Under the pieces are notes generated by a model. The model searched no databases and had not been told where the DNA came from. It saw only the letters and a list, made by a program, of their open reading frames with translations. Shown in pieces: positions 27,953-36,716 of a DNA stretch of 64,000 bases (the first letter of the stretch is position 1; each line of letters begins with the position of its first letter). Source of the stretch: JBEBVQ01 sp964527735 (GTDB lineage: Bacteria > Bacteroidota > Bacteroidia > Chitinophagales > Chitinophagaceae); contig CAZGPG010000020.1 in NCBI GenBank assembly GCA_964527735.1, positions 1-64,000 of the forward strand, given 5' to 3'. The position numbers and the translations under genes were made by a program.

Positions 27953-28327
27953 ATGAAACAGATGGCACCACAATCAAATATAGAGACGATACAGCGCATG
28001 TATGAGTTATTCAACAAGCGCCAATGGCAGGAAATTGCCTCTTTATATACCGATCAGGCGTTCTTTCTCGACAACCGCCAGGATTCATTTGTTACCCGCA
28101 ATAAAGAAGATATACCCACCATATTCGAAGCATTCGAACGGAAATATCCCGGCATAAAAGAAAAAATACTCTATATCGAAGAAAGCGGTGACCTGGTGTA
28201 TGTTCAGTTCCTAACCTCCGGCAAAAGCAAGTCGGGCGGATACTGGCAGCAAATCGCCTGGACGATTTTCACGGTAGAGAACAGGAAGATCGCGAAGGTC
28301 GCAAGCTATTTCAACCGCCCTGAATAA
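27953..28327 (+). CDS. NTF2-like (SnoaL-type) small protein
   Basis: 124-residue soluble protein with the pattern of the SnoaL/NTF2-like cone fold: IETIQRMYELFNKRQWQEIAS at the start, LYTDQAFFLDN, then strands ending WTIFTVENRKIAKVASYF. Members act as isomerases, hydrolases or binding proteins, so no reaction can be assigned. The ATG at 27953 is preferred over an upstream TTG at 27917. The last 17 bases overlap the convergent glycosyltransferase gene, so the two transcripts are partly antisense. Confidence 0.8.
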   Translation: MKQMAPQSNIETIQRMYELFNKRQWQEIASLYTDQAFFLDNRQDSFVTRNKEDIPTIFEAFERKYPGIKEKILYIEESGDLVYVQFLTSGKSKSGGYWQQIAWTIFTVENRKIAKVASYFNRPE

Positions 28328-29522
28328 TATTTTCCCCCTTTGTTGAACCGGCCGGCGCAGTCTGTATGCGCCGGCCTTTCCATTGGTATACCCCTACGAA
28401 GCCAAGCAGACCGGCTGTAAGAATATACAAAATATGCAGCGGCTGTAAGAATGGAAATAACCATAACTGTCGCCGCTTTTCAAAAAATCCGGCTACCGGA
28501 TACAAATAATATAATTCTGACGTCGCCTTCACCAGCAACATACCTGCAGGCAACCACCCATAATCCGGCCACATCATACCAAGGCATATTGCGGGGATAA
28601 AAGCAAGGTTAAACAAGTAAACCGACAGCAGTATCACCGCCAGCCTGGTGTCGCCGTACTTGCCGGATTTGGACGCCCAGCGGATACGCTGCTGCAGGAA
28701 GCTGCGCCAGTCCGGCGGCGGTGCAGTACGCATAATGGCTGCAGATGATTTCAGGTAGTGTACCCTGCCGGGGAATGTCCGCTGCATTTTGGTCATCAGC
28801 AAAAAATCATCGCCCGAAGCCAGATGTTCCGTACCGGCATAACCATTGATCCTGTTATAGGCTTCTCTGCTGAAGGCCAGGTTGGCGCCGTTTCCCATAT
28901 TACCCAATTTCAGATAATGCGCCGCTGCCGTTATCCCCTGCATAGACATAAAGTCGAGCGACTGAAACACCTGTACCAGACTTCCATTGCCGGTAAAATC
29001 AACCGGCGCGGCAAGCATTACCGGCTGGTATTGTTCATAATATGCCGCTATCATATGCAGCCAGTTTTCCGGAGCGATACAATCGGCATCTGTCGTAATA
29101 ATCAGCTCACCATTACCCTGGGCAATCCCTGTGGCCAGCGCTTTTTTCTTATAAGCCGTCACCTGCTCGCCCGCCGCCAGGTAATCCGCCAGGCGGATAC
29201 AACGGATACGACCATCATTAAATGCTGCTGCAATAGCAGCCGTACCGTCATCCGAATGATCATCCACCACAATTATTTCAAAAAAGTCTCGCGGATACTG
29301 CTGTGCCAGCAGGGAAGACAGACAGGCGGGCAGGTTGTCCGCTTCATTACGTGCCGGAATGATCACACTGATCCGGGTATGAGGCCGGTATCCGGCAGGA
29401 GGCTCATATGATGCATGACGACGCCAGCCATAACGGTACAGCAACATAAGCAGCAGGTATATCCCTGTCAGCAGGCAGCATATAAAGACTATGGCATACG
29501 GTATCATATTCACAACAGGCAT
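28311..29522 (-). CDS. Family 2 glycosyltransferase, membrane-bound
   Basis: 403 residues. An N-terminal membrane helix (~7-28) precedes a GT-A catalytic domain: VIIPARNEADNLPACL (~52), the Asp-x-Asp metal motif in TTDADC (~142) and the processive-type QQRIRWASKSGK (~270). Two or three C-terminal membrane spans (~295-385) complete the topology of a polysaccharide or glycolipid-type synthase. The sugar donor and acceptor are not deducible. It overlaps the upstream hydrolase gene by 13 bp if the ATG at 29522 is used; an alternative ATG at 29507 removes the overlap. Confidence 0.9.
   Translation of the reverse strand: MPVVNMIPYAIVFICCLLTGIYLLLMLLYRYGWRRHASYEPPAGYRPHTRISVIIPARNEADNLPACLSSLLAQQYPRDFFEIIVVDDHSDDGTAAIAAAFNDGRIRCIRLADYLAAGEQVTAYKKKALATGIAQGNGELIITTDADCIAPENWLHMIAAYYEQYQPVMLAAPVDFTGNGSLVQVFQSLDFMSMQGITAAAHYLKLGNMGNGANLAFSREAYNRINGYAGTEHLASGDDFLLMTKMQRTFPGRVHYLKSSAAIMRTAPPPDWRSFLQQRIRWASKSGKYGDTRLAVILLSVYLFNLAFIPAICLGMMWPDYGWLPAGMLLVKATSELYYLYPVAGFFEKRRQLWLFPFLQPLHILYILTAGLLGFVGVYQWKGRRIQTAPAGSTKGENIIQGG
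28350..28380 (+). terminator. Hairpin that may terminate the NTF2-like gene
   Basis: GGCCGGCGCA (28350-28359) pairs with TGCGCCGGCC (28367-28376) across a 7-base loop, followed by TTTCC, 22 bases after the NTF2-like stop. It lies inside the 3' coding part of the convergent glycosyltransferase. The T-run is weak, so confidence is low. Confidence 0.35.
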
Positions 29523-30319
29523 TCTGCCATTTTTTGTACCGAAGCGGTATCAAACATAACATGTCCTTTTTCGAGCACATGCACCTGTACATGGTCCGGC
29601 ATGTTTTTCCGGAATTGCTGTGCCAGCTTCAGCGGAATCACATGGTCATACCGTCCCATAAAAATATCCACCGGGATGCGGTACCTGCGGATATGTGCCT
29701 TCACTATTCGTATATCAGGCAATAACATACTCATGGCAGGCCATACCCTGAGCAGTAACTGCCGCTGATCTTCATTATCAAGATAGCGCATCACGAATTT
29801 ATACCGCGAAGGGTCTATCAGACTGAAGTTATATAGCCCGTCTATGAGACGGTTATATTTTTTACCGCCTGTCAAAAAATTACGAAACAGACTACGGCCG
29901 GCCATCGTACGGGTAGCAAAATAATAAAGGAGGTTCAGCTTCAGACCGTCTGGCGCAATCAACACCACCTTCTCGATTTGGTCGGGCATCAGCTCAATGA
30001 TACTCAGGCATACGCGTCCACCGATACTATACCCGATCAGTGAAAGCTTGTCTCTGCTGCTTTGCTGCAGCAGACCGGCAACAAGCGTACGCAGCACTTC
30101 TTTCCCGAAAACCGGATTGTCCGGCCATTGACTACCGCCATGATGCGGGAGGTTTATTGAAATGAGGGTATATTGTTTTTCCAGCAGCGGCGCCATCACC
30201 CGGAAGCTGCGGGCATCATCACCGTAGCCGTGAAAGGCCAGGAGCAGATGCGGCCCGTTTCCGTACTTCAGGTAATGTAACTGTCCCTCACCTGTTGAGA
30301 TATATCCCTCATCCTGCAT
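29510..30319 (-). CDS. Alpha/beta hydrolase
   Basis: 269-residue probable serine hydrolase. The oxyanion-region HGYGDDARSF (~30-39), nucleophile elbow GYSIGG (Ser98), the acid in MGRYDHVIP (~217) and the catalytic histidine in EKGHVMFD (~252) are all present. No signal peptide is seen, so it should be cytoplasmic. Such enzymes hydrolyse esters, thioesters or amides; the substrate is unknown. It is upstream of and overlaps the family 2 glycosyltransferase gene, suggesting joint expression and perhaps a role in glycolipid processing, which is inference. Confidence 0.87.
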   Translation of the reverse strand: MQDEGYISTGEGQLHYLKYGNGPHLLLAFHGYGDDARSFRVMAPLLEKQYTLISINLPHHGGSQWPDNPVFGKEVLRTLVAGLLQQSSRDKLSLIGYSIGGRVCLSIIELMPDQIEKVVLIAPDGLKLNLLYYFATRTMAGRSLFRNFLTGGKKYNRLIDGLYNFSLIDPSRYKFVMRYLDNEDQRQLLLRVWPAMSMLLPDIRIVKAHIRRYRIPVDIFMGRYDHVIPLKLAQQFRKNMPDHVQVHVLEKGHVMFDTASVQKMAECLL

Positions 30320-30371
30320 AACGGGTCAAAAGTACAGATAAATTCCCCCGGGCAGCAGCACATTTTATTTG

Positions 30372-30635
30372 TCAATGACGAATAAAATGTAAACTTTTTG
30401 CCGTCTCGATCAGGTTTAGAATACCCTTTACCCGGAGTTTATTCATAATAGACGCCCTGTGATGTTCAACCGTTCTTTTGCTGATAAATAACTTTTGCGC
30501 AATTTCACTTGCAGACATATTCTTCGCGATAAACTGCAATACTTCCTTTTCTCTCCGGCTGAGGCGATTCCCTTTCCCCAGCAGACGTTTTTTTTTCTTC
30601 CTCGTTTTTTTCCAACCGGGAAAAGATCCGGTCAT
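30372..30635 (-). CDS. DNA-binding half of the frameshifted response regulator (module 2)
   Basis: The frame carries a GerE helix-turn-helix: LSRREKEVLQFIAKNMS, then KLFISKRTVEHHRASIMNKL, ending FIRH. It is the C-terminal half of the regulator whose receiver is read in another frame from 31014. An ATG at 30635 could start it independently, giving 87 residues with a lysine-rich head, but the natural reading is a single ~214-residue protein, matching the 212-residue paralogues. The frames meet at an A9 run (30588-30596); removal of one A there, or in the A7 run at 30605-30611, restores one reading frame. Confidence 0.7.
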   Translation of the reverse strand: MTGSFPGWKKTRKKKKRLLGKGNRLSRREKEVLQFIAKNMSASEIAQKLFISKRTVEHHRASIMNKLRVKGILNLIETAKSLHFIRH

Positions 30636-31014
30636 CGAAGTAGTGTTTATCCCGGTATACCGTTTCTATTGCAAGCACCAGTTCTTCTTTACCGATATCT
30701 TTCAGCACATATCCCTGCACCTTATGTTCCATCATAGTCTGGATATGGTATACGCTATCAAGATTGGTCAGTACGAGTATCTTCAATTCCGGGTATTTTT
30801 TGCTCAGTATCTCCGCCAGTTCGTCTCCCTGCAGATCGGGCAGGTTGATATCCAGCAATAGTACCTGCGGACAAGTCTGCGCCAGCCCGTTCAGCAACTC
30901 TCCCCCACTTTTGTAAATGCCCGTTACCTCAAACTGCTCATACCTGCCAAGCATGGCATGCAGCCCCTCCCTTACAACAGGGTGATCGTCCGTGATGGCA
31001 AGTTTGATCTTCAT
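30505..31014 (-). CDS. Receiver half of the frameshifted response regulator (module 2)
   Basis: Receiver domain with DD at 9-10, phospho-acceptor Asp55 (VLLLDINLPD) and lysine in GYVLKDIGKEE. After ~140 residues the frame meets homopolymer A runs and continues into about 28 residues without domain character before a stop. As read, this product would be a receiver without its DNA-binding domain. It starts at the ATG 31014, six bases after the kinase stop; a TTG at 31020 is less likely. The partner kinase is intact. Either the genome is truly disrupted, the A-tract is miscounted, or slippage makes both forms. Confidence 0.75.
   Translation of the reverse strand: MKIKLAITDDHPVVREGLHAMLGRYEQFEVTGIYKSGGELLNGLAQTCPQVLLLDINLPDLQGDELAEILSKKYPELKILVLTNLDSVYHIQTMMEHKVQGYVLKDIGKEELVLAIETVYRDKHYFDDRIFSRLEKNEEEKKTSAGERESPQPERKGSIAVYREEYVCK
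30588..30611 (-). other. Homopolymer slip site in response regulator (A9 and A7 runs on coding strand)
   Basis: On the coding strand GAAAAAAAC (A7) is followed 8 bases later by GAAAAAAAAAC (A9). The receiver frame and the DNA-binding frame differ by one base across this stretch, so removing one A, or a +1 shift, joins them. Runs of nine A are classic sites of transcriptional slippage and of sequencing error. Confidence 0.7.
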
Positions 31015-31020
31015 TGGCAA

Positions 31021-32994
31021 TCAGGTTTCTTTTACATTATCTTCCTCAAAGTAAATATGATTTTCCGAATTTTCGTGGTCTATACCTGTCATATCAAATT
31101 CAATAAATACGGAAGTGCCGGCGGCGGGTGAAGTATTGATAGATAACCTGCCGTTATACGCACGGATCCGTTCACTGATATTGGACAGTCCCGCTCCATT
31201 CGGAGTGGTTTCAGCCGGCATTCCCCGGCCATCGTCTTCTACGGTGACCGTGAGCAAATGATCACTTTTGATCAATTCTATAAAAAGGCTGTTGGCCGCT
31301 GCATGTTTCAGTACGTTCTGGATAAGCTCCTGTATGATGCGGTATAATGACAAATTGAACCGGGGATGCAGCTGTGAAAAATCCCCGTCAGCCTGTACCG
31401 AGTATTCGATATGTGTATGCTTCATGCCATAGGCACAATAATGCCGGATCGCTTCCGGAAGATTGTTTTTCAACAGCACATCAGGCATAAGGTTGTGAGC
31501 CGTCTCACGAACATCCGCTCCGATCTTCCGGATCAGTTGCCGGATATGATCAAATGATTCGGCTTTCCCTGCTGTATCCGGTCCGTCTTCCAGAATATTG
31601 ATCTTGATTGCGGCCGCAGACAGAAGACTCCCGATACCGTCATGCAATTCCCTGGCCAGTCGTTTCCGTTCTTTTTCCTCTCCGTCTATTTTTGCCTTCA
31701 GTTTCTCAATCTCCTTTTGCTGGAAGAGCATGGCTATGTTCTTTCTTGCATTCCTGCGGCCGATCACCAGGAACAGGATCACAATACCGATACCGGTCAC
31801 ACAGGCAATGATCCATGTATTTCTTGCCCGGATCGCCTCCTGTTGTTTTAATAATTGCCTGTCTTTATCAGCCGAGCGGTACATGGCCTCCAGTTGGGCG
31901 ATGTTGGTATTCCGTTCCATATTACTGAGACTGTCGCTCATCGCCAGATAAATGCGAAGCGCCTGCATGGCCTTGCCACACTCATTGAGCTCCAGGTATA
32001 CACCAGCCATAGCCCTGTACACGTCGGCGCTGGAATAGGTGATCTGATCATCTTTTTCCAACAGTTGCAGCGCCTGTTCACCATATTCCCTGGCCTTTTC
32101 ATAATCCCCCAAGTTGGCATAACTGACACTGATACTGGCGAGCGGATTTACCAGGCTGGTCGGGAAAGAAGAATCGGCCAAAGCAAGCGCCTGTTTGTCG
32201 TAATGAACAGCTTTCCTGTAGTCTCCTGTTTTCTGGGCATGGTTAGCGAGGAGTCCGTAGATGATCCTTTTTTCATTCACCCTGTCTGCATATACCATCG
32301 CCTTTTCTGTATACAGTCTCATCTGTACCGTATCTTTAATTTTGGAGTAAGCGTCGGCAAACGTGAGATACACAAAGACCAGGTCGCGGGGTTTATTACT
32401 TTTTAATGAGATTTTTTCAGCCTGCTCCAGTTCCTGAATAGCGTTGGCGATCTGCCGGTTCTGGATCCAGGTAACAGCCTTGTCGAGGTAAAGGACAATA
32501 AGCATAGAGGAATCCCGGATCTCCCCGGCTATCTGAATGGCACGTTCCTGGTGTATGAATGCCGAATCCGGCTGCCCCTGAAGGGAAAACAGGTTTCCCT
32601 TCAGCTTGTGCCAGCTCAGAGCCAGCAACGGTTTACGCTCCGTAAGGTGGTTATTGCAGTATACGCTGGTCAGATTCAGCAACGCCCTGGCTTGTGCGAG
32701 TTGTCCGATATTGATGAATACAAAAGCTTTGCGAAGCGATATATACACCACGCCATCCACGTCACCATTCTGGTGATACAGCATCTGTGCCTGATTGAAC
32801 AGGATCAGTACGCTGTCCATATCCAACTGGTATTTGGCGTTGGCCTGATCCATGAGCTGTCGAATCTCTTCACGGGTATCATCATCTGCTGCCCTTTTCT
32901 CAGGATAGCTGATTTGCGCCCCGGCCGGCGTCATGCCTGCCAGGAAGATCAGCAGGAGTATCCGGCACAGATATATGATGGAACGTCCGTTCAT
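31021..32994 (-). CDS. TPR-sensor histidine kinase (module 2)
   Basis: 657-residue kinase paralogous to those at 6913 and 49144. A signal peptide (~1-26) is followed by TPR repeats (~35-370) predicted in the periplasm, a membrane span (~390-412), a short coiled coil, and HisKA_3 with ARELHDGIGS (His about 449) plus HATPase_c with IIQELIQNVLKHA and VEDDGRGMP. It ends with an acidic tail of about 25 residues absent from the other two. It is cotranscribed with the split response regulator (6-bp gap) and divergent from the T9SS gene at 33193 across 198 bp. If the regulator is dead, this kinase has no cognate partner here. Confidence 0.92.
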   Translation of the reverse strand: MNGRSIIYLCRILLLIFLAGMTPAGAQISYPEKRAADDDTREEIRQLMDQANAKYQLDMDSVLILFNQAQMLYHQNGDVDGVVYISLRKAFVFINIGQLAQARALLNLTSVYCNNHLTERKPLLALSWHKLKGNLFSLQGQPDSAFIHQERAIQIAGEIRDSSMLIVLYLDKAVTWIQNRQIANAIQELEQAEKISLKSNKPRDLVFVYLTFADAYSKIKDTVQMRLYTEKAMVYADRVNEKRIIYGLLANHAQKTGDYRKAVHYDKQALALADSSFPTSLVNPLASISVSYANLGDYEKAREYGEQALQLLEKDDQITYSSADVYRAMAGVYLELNECGKAMQALRIYLAMSDSLSNMERNTNIAQLEAMYRSADKDRQLLKQQEAIRARNTWIIACVTGIGIVILFLVIGRRNARKNIAMLFQQKEIEKLKAKIDGEEKERKRLARELHDGIGSLLSAAAIKINILEDGPDTAGKAESFDHIRQLIRKIGADVRETAHNLMPDVLLKNNLPEAIRHYCAYGMKHTHIEYSVQADGDFSQLHPRFNLSLYRIIQELIQNVLKHAAANSLFIELIKSDHLLTVTVEDDGRGMPAETTPNGAGLSNISERIRAYNGRLSINTSPAAGTSVFIEFDMTGIDHENSENHIYFEEDNVKET

Positions 32995-33091
32995 TTCAGG
33001 GCCATTTTAGTTTTCCCGGGCAAATAAAGTTAATCCAAATCAGAAACATTTTCACTTATGGGAATTACCCCCTCTATTATCGGTAAATTTT

Positions 33092-33140
33092 ATACCCGTT
33101 AAATAGGTACCCCTACCTAATTTTCAGGCAAATACCCGTT
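33092..33140. promoter_or_regulatory. Candidate operators upstream of module 2 T9SS gene
   Basis: ATACCCGTT occurs twice (33092-33100 and 33132-33140), 40 bp apart start to start, flanking a perfect palindrome TAGGTA-CCCC-TACCTA (33104-33119). This lies in the kinase/T9SS divergent region, 50-100 bases before the T9SS ATG. The TACCTA half-sites loosely resemble NarL-type heptamers, but binding is inferred only. Confidence 0.4.
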
Positions 33141-33192
33141 CTACTTTTACACAGTAAATTTATTCTGCTCATCATTTAAAACATTAAAGAAA

Positions 33193-35352
33193 ATGAAGAA
33201 CAAACTATTCAATTTGAGCATTCTATTATCCGGCATCATGTTATGCTGTGGCCTTATTAGCTTTGGGCAGGCGCCTTCGTTTGAATGGGCAATAAATACG
33301 GGGGATGCCAGTAACGACTATGCCCGGGGAATTGCTGCTGATGCTGCCGGCAATGTGTATGTTACGGGATATTTTCAGGGATCGGCGGATTTTGATCCGG
33401 GGACGGGAACGGCCATGCTGACTTCCAATGGGGGGCAGGACATATTTTTAGCCAAATACGATGCCGGCGGCAACTATGTCTGGGCAATCAGTATGGGTAC
33501 CAGTGTAAGCGCATTTAATGAGGCCGGTAACGGTATAGCCCTGGATGCTGCAGGTAATATCTATATCACAGGAGTTTTCGGGGATGTTGCCGATTTTGAT
33601 CCGGGCACGGGGACGGCGGCACTCACTGCAGGAGCCACTGATGCGTTTGTGGCTAAGTATGACACAAACGGTAATTACCTGTGGGCAATAAATGTAGGAG
33701 GCAACGAGGCAGAGGCGGGTCAGGGAGTAGCCGTGGATCCTGCAGGAAACGTTTATATAACGGGGAATTTTTGGGGCACAGCCGAGTTCAACCCGGGATC
33801 AGGCACGGCAACGCTTACGCCAGTGGCAGGATCTTCTGATGCGTTTGTAGCTAAGTATGATCCAAGCGGTAATTATGTATGGGCCGGAAGCATAGGCGGC
33901 AGTGGCGCTGATGAGGGGCAGGCAATAGCTGTAGATACTGCCGGGAATGTATATGTAACCGGGTATTTCTCCAATGCAAATGCAGATTTTGATCCGGGTA
34001 CGGCTGTTGTTAATCTTACATACGCGGCAGGGAATGATGCGTTTATAGCCAAATACAATACTAATGGCGATTACCTGTGGGCTAAAAGTATCGGAAGCGG
34101 CAGCACGGATCGTGGTACAGGAGTGGCTTTAGATGCTGCCGGCAATGTGTACCTGACTGGGTATTTCCAGGGATCGGCAGATTTTAATCCCGGCACAGGC
34201 GATACGCTTAAATCCGGCGGCGGCAATGATATATTTGTGGCCAGATATGATGCAAATGGCAACTATCAGTGGTCAAAGGGTATAGGCGGAACAGGATCCG
34301 ACCTGGGGCAGGCAATCGCAGTGGATATTGCAGCCAGTATATACATAACAGGCGGGCTCAGCAGTGCAGCCGATTTTGACCCCGGACCGGATACCGCAAC
34401 ACTTACCCCAACAGGAAACAGCGATGTGTTTGTTGCCAAGTATGATTCGGGCGGAAACTATCTCTGGGCCGGCAAGATGGGAGGAGGTGCCCCTGATATT
34501 GGCTACGCAATAGCTACGGGAAGCACGAATGTATACGTGGCAGGAATGTTCGGATTACTTTTGGGCGGAACAGGCGATTTTGATCCGGGCCCGGATACAG
34601 TTACCCTTACTTCTGCAGGCGCTGCCGATATGTTTGTAGTTAAACTATGCGGCCCCCTGCCTTTTTCAATTGACATTTCAGGCCCCGATTCCATTTGCAA
34701 AGGAGGTACCTATACCTATACGGCATCACCCGGGGCTGCTTCTTATACCTGGCAATTACCCGGCGGATGGACCGGCAGCAGCACTACCAATACGATTGAA
34801 GTTACGACAGGAAATACGGAAGGTATTATTACCGTAATTGCCAATGGAGGTTGTGATACAAGCGCACCGCAATCGTTACATGTAAGGTTGTTATTACAAC
34901 CTGTGCTCATCACCGTTGATGAATTTACACTCGGCACCAGCAGCAGTGACTATGATACCTGGCAATGGTTTCTAAACGACACTACGCTCCCGGGACAAAC
35001 CAACCCTACGCTGAATGCCAATAAAAACGGGAAATACAGTGTCGTGGTAACAAAGGATGGATGCAGCGACACGGCTCACTATACGGTCAATAATGTTTCG
35101 GTAAATGAGGTACATGGCGCCGGCAGGGAAATCAATATCTATCCTAATCCTGCTGAAGATTTTATGCACGTCCATACTACAGGACATGGACAGGTCAGGT
35201 TAGCGATAAGATCACTCGAAGGGAAATTGCTGGAGGCTCCGGTGTCCGGCAACAAGATTATGACCGGGAACCTTTCAAGCGGGTTATATCTGCTTTACAT
35301 TACCGATGAATCCGGGCATCTCCTTTCGGTACGCAGATTTGTAAAAAAATAA
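33193..35352 (+). CDS. Propeller-repeat secreted protein with T9SS sorting domain (module 2)
   Basis: 719-residue secreted protein. The signal peptide ends near SFGQ. About nine repeats of ~50 residues (~25-495) follow, each with GNVYVTGYF, DFDPGTGTA and FVAKYD-NGNYLWA elements, predicted to form beta-propeller blades of the FDPG type. A PKD-like domain (~500-575, SICKGGTYTYT ... LPGGWTGSS), an Ig-like segment and a type-A sorting domain (INIYPNPAEDF, ~645-719) complete it. The same order of domains is seen in the proteins at 9037 and 61658. It is divergent from the kinase gene at 31021. Function unknown. Confidence 0.88.
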   Translation: MKNKLFNLSILLSGIMLCCGLISFGQAPSFEWAINTGDASNDYARGIAADAAGNVYVTGYFQGSADFDPGTGTAMLTSNGGQDIFLAKYDAGGNYVWAISMGTSVSAFNEAGNGIALDAAGNIYITGVFGDVADFDPGTGTAALTAGATDAFVAKYDTNGNYLWAINVGGNEAEAGQGVAVDPAGNVYITGNFWGTAEFNPGSGTATLTPVAGSSDAFVAKYDPSGNYVWAGSIGGSGADEGQAIAVDTAGNVYVTGYFSNANADFDPGTAVVNLTYAAGNDAFIAKYNTNGDYLWAKSIGSGSTDRGTGVALDAAGNVYLTGYFQGSADFNPGTGDTLKSGGGNDIFVARYDANGNYQWSKGIGGTGSDLGQAIAVDIAASIYITGGLSSAADFDPGPDTATLTPTGNSDVFVAKYDSGGNYLWAGKMGGGAPDIGYAIATGSTNVYVAGMFGLLLGGTGDFDPGPDTVTLTSAGAADMFVVKLCGPLPFSIDISGPDSICKGGTYTYTASPGAASYTWQLPGGWTGSSTTNTIEVTTGNTEGIITVIANGGCDTSAPQSLHVRLLLQPVLITVDEFTLGTSSSDYDTWQWFLNDTTLPGQTNPTLNANKNGKYSVVVTKDGCSDTAHYTVNNVSVNEVHGAGREINIYPNPAEDFMHVHTTGHGQVRLAIRSLEGKLLEAPVSGNKIMTGNLSSGLYLLYITDESGHLLSVRRFVKK

Positions 35353-35479
35353 CCGGTTCATGGTAGTTCTGTATCTACAAGGTATGATGTCATCCGGAAC
35401 AGCGTCGTTACCGTCTTGATTATCAGCACGGCTCCGGCCGGGAAATCAAGATCATTTGTACCTATGTTGTACCAAAGAA

Positions 35480-35520
35480 AAAGCCTTACAGTATAAAAAC
35501 TGTAAGGCTTTGATTTTCAA
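35480..35520 (-). terminator. Terminator downstream of tRNA-Met
   Basis: AAAGCCTTACAGT (35480-35492) pairs perfectly with 35499-35511 across a 6-base loop. Read on the minus strand, the hairpin is followed by TTTTTCTTT, so it is placed to end the tRNA transcript. Confidence 0.7.
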
Positions 35521-35521
35521 G

Positions 35522-35595
35522 TAGCGAGAGGGAGATTTGAACTCCCGACCTCAGGGTTATGAATCCTGCGCTCTCACCAACTGAGCTACCTCGCC
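35522..35595 (-). tRNA. tRNA-Met(CAT), elongator type
   Basis: 74-nt tRNA on the minus strand. The acceptor pairs GGCGAGG with TCTCGCT (wobble at both ends), discriminator A; the D-arm is GCTCAGTTGGTGAGAGC, the anticodon loop TTCATAA (anticodon CAT) and the T-arm GGGAGTTCAAATCTCCC. No CCA is encoded. The initiator signature (unpaired first base, three G-C pairs in the anticodon stem) is absent, so elongator Met is the likeliest identity; a lysidine tRNA-Ile cannot be fully excluded. Confidence 0.93.
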
Positions 35596-35632
35596 AAAAC
35601 GGGTGCAAAGATAAAAATTCTTTCCAAAAATC

Positions 35633-36067
35633 CTATGCTCCGATTAAAGAACGTAATGCATCCGTCACCGGCCGGATCCGGCGCGCCTGGTAATCAAAAC
35701 AAACCATGCCCGTTTTGGCATGTATCACATCCCTCAATACCCCGTCGCGCATGGTCGAGAAACGGTATAACAAGTCGAAAGAAGTACTTGTAATCTCATC
35801 TGCATACACAACTGCTTCCAACTCATCCCCATAAAATGCTTCGGCTTTGTACGCGATCATTACATCCGCCATGATCAGGCTGACGCCGCCGGCATTCAGC
35901 TCATCATACCCTTTGCTGCGCAGCCACCGCATCCGCGCTTCATGCATCAGCGAGAGAAATGCATCATTACCTACATGCCCGCCATAATTAACATCCCCGA
36001 TCCGTACAGGTATCGTAGTACGGAATAAGGGATCATGATCCGGAAAGTTTATTTTTACACGCGCCAT
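35633..36067 (-). CDS. Hot-dog acyl-CoA thioesterase
   Basis: 144-residue soluble thioesterase of the 4-hydroxybenzoyl-CoA thioesterase/YbgC type. The motif VRIGDVNYGGHVGNDAF (~22-38) contains the conserved Asp-x-Asn-x-x-x-His region of the hot-dog fold, followed by the long central helix MHEARMRWLRSKGY. It should hydrolyse an acyl-CoA, probably as a dimer or tetramer; chain length is unknown. Its start is only 17 bp from that of the divergent FAH-family gene, so promoters must overlap the opposite coding region. Confidence 0.88.
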   Translation of the reverse strand: MARVKINFPDHDPLFRTTIPVRIGDVNYGGHVGNDAFLSLMHEARMRWLRSKGYDELNAGGVSLIMADVMIAYKAEAFYGDELEAVVYADEITSTSFDLLYRFSTMRDGVLRDVIHAKTGMVCFDYQARRIRPVTDALRSLIGA

Positions 36068-36084
36068 TGAAACCGCTTTTGTTT

Positions 36085-36696
36085 ATGAAGATAATCTGTG
36101 TAGGACGAAATTATACCGCCCACGCCAAAGAATTAAATAATGAAGTACCGGAAAATCCTGTATTGTTCCTGAAGCCGCAGACAGCTTTGCTGCAGCCCGG
36201 CAAGGCCTGCTATTACCCGGAGTTCACCAAAGACCTGCATTATGAATGCGAACTGGTCGTCAGGATCAGCCGGAACGGGAAATTCATACAGGAACGCTTT
36301 GCCCATAAATATTACAATACCGTAAGCATAGGGATAGACTTCACGGCCCGTGATGTGCAGGAACGACTGAAAGCAAAAGGATTGCCCTGGGAGATCGCCA
36401 AAGCTTTTGATGGCTCCGCTGTGGCAGGACAGTTTGTACCTCTGGCAGATAAAGAACAGATACAAAATCTGGACTTCAGCCTGCTGCTAAACGGCAAGAC
36501 AGTACAGCAGGGCAATTCCGGAAATATGCTCTTCAGCGTAGACAAGATCATTGCCTATGCCTCCGTTTTTTTTACACTGAATACAGGCGACCTGATTTTT
36601 ACCGGTACGCCCGCAGGCGTAGGCCCGGTGCAGATCAACGACCAGCTGGAAGGTTTTCTCGGAAAAGAAAAACTGCTTCATGCAGATATACGGTAA
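36085..36696 (+). CDS. Fumarylacetoacetate hydrolase (FAH) family protein
   Basis: 203-residue soluble protein with the FAH fold: MKIICVGRNYTAHAKEL at the start, metal-binding glutamates in HYECELVVRISRNGK, GIDFTARDVQERLKAKG, and LIFTGTPAGVGPVQ. Family members cleave C-C bonds or decarboxylate oxaloacetate-type acids; the substrate cannot be fixed. The ATG at 36085 is preferred to an upstream TTG at 36067 that would overlap the divergent thioesterase start. It lies 53 bp upstream of nusB, which has its own -7 element. Confidence 0.9.
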   Translation: MKIICVGRNYTAHAKELNNEVPENPVLFLKPQTALLQPGKACYYPEFTKDLHYECELVVRISRNGKFIQERFAHKYYNTVSIGIDFTARDVQERLKAKGLPWEIAKAFDGSAVAGQFVPLADKEQIQNLDFSLLLNGKTVQQGNSGNMLFSVDKIIAYASVFFTLNTGDLIFTGTPAGVGPVQINDQLEGFLGKEKLLHADIR

Positions 36697-36716
36697 CAGG
36701 GTTGCGGCGTAATTCC

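Noticed and set aside
33330..34640. Regular ~150-base repeats considered as a CRISPR or tandem DNA array
   Set aside because: They are codon-level repeats of protein propeller blades, diverged at silent sites, not spacer-separated identical repeats.
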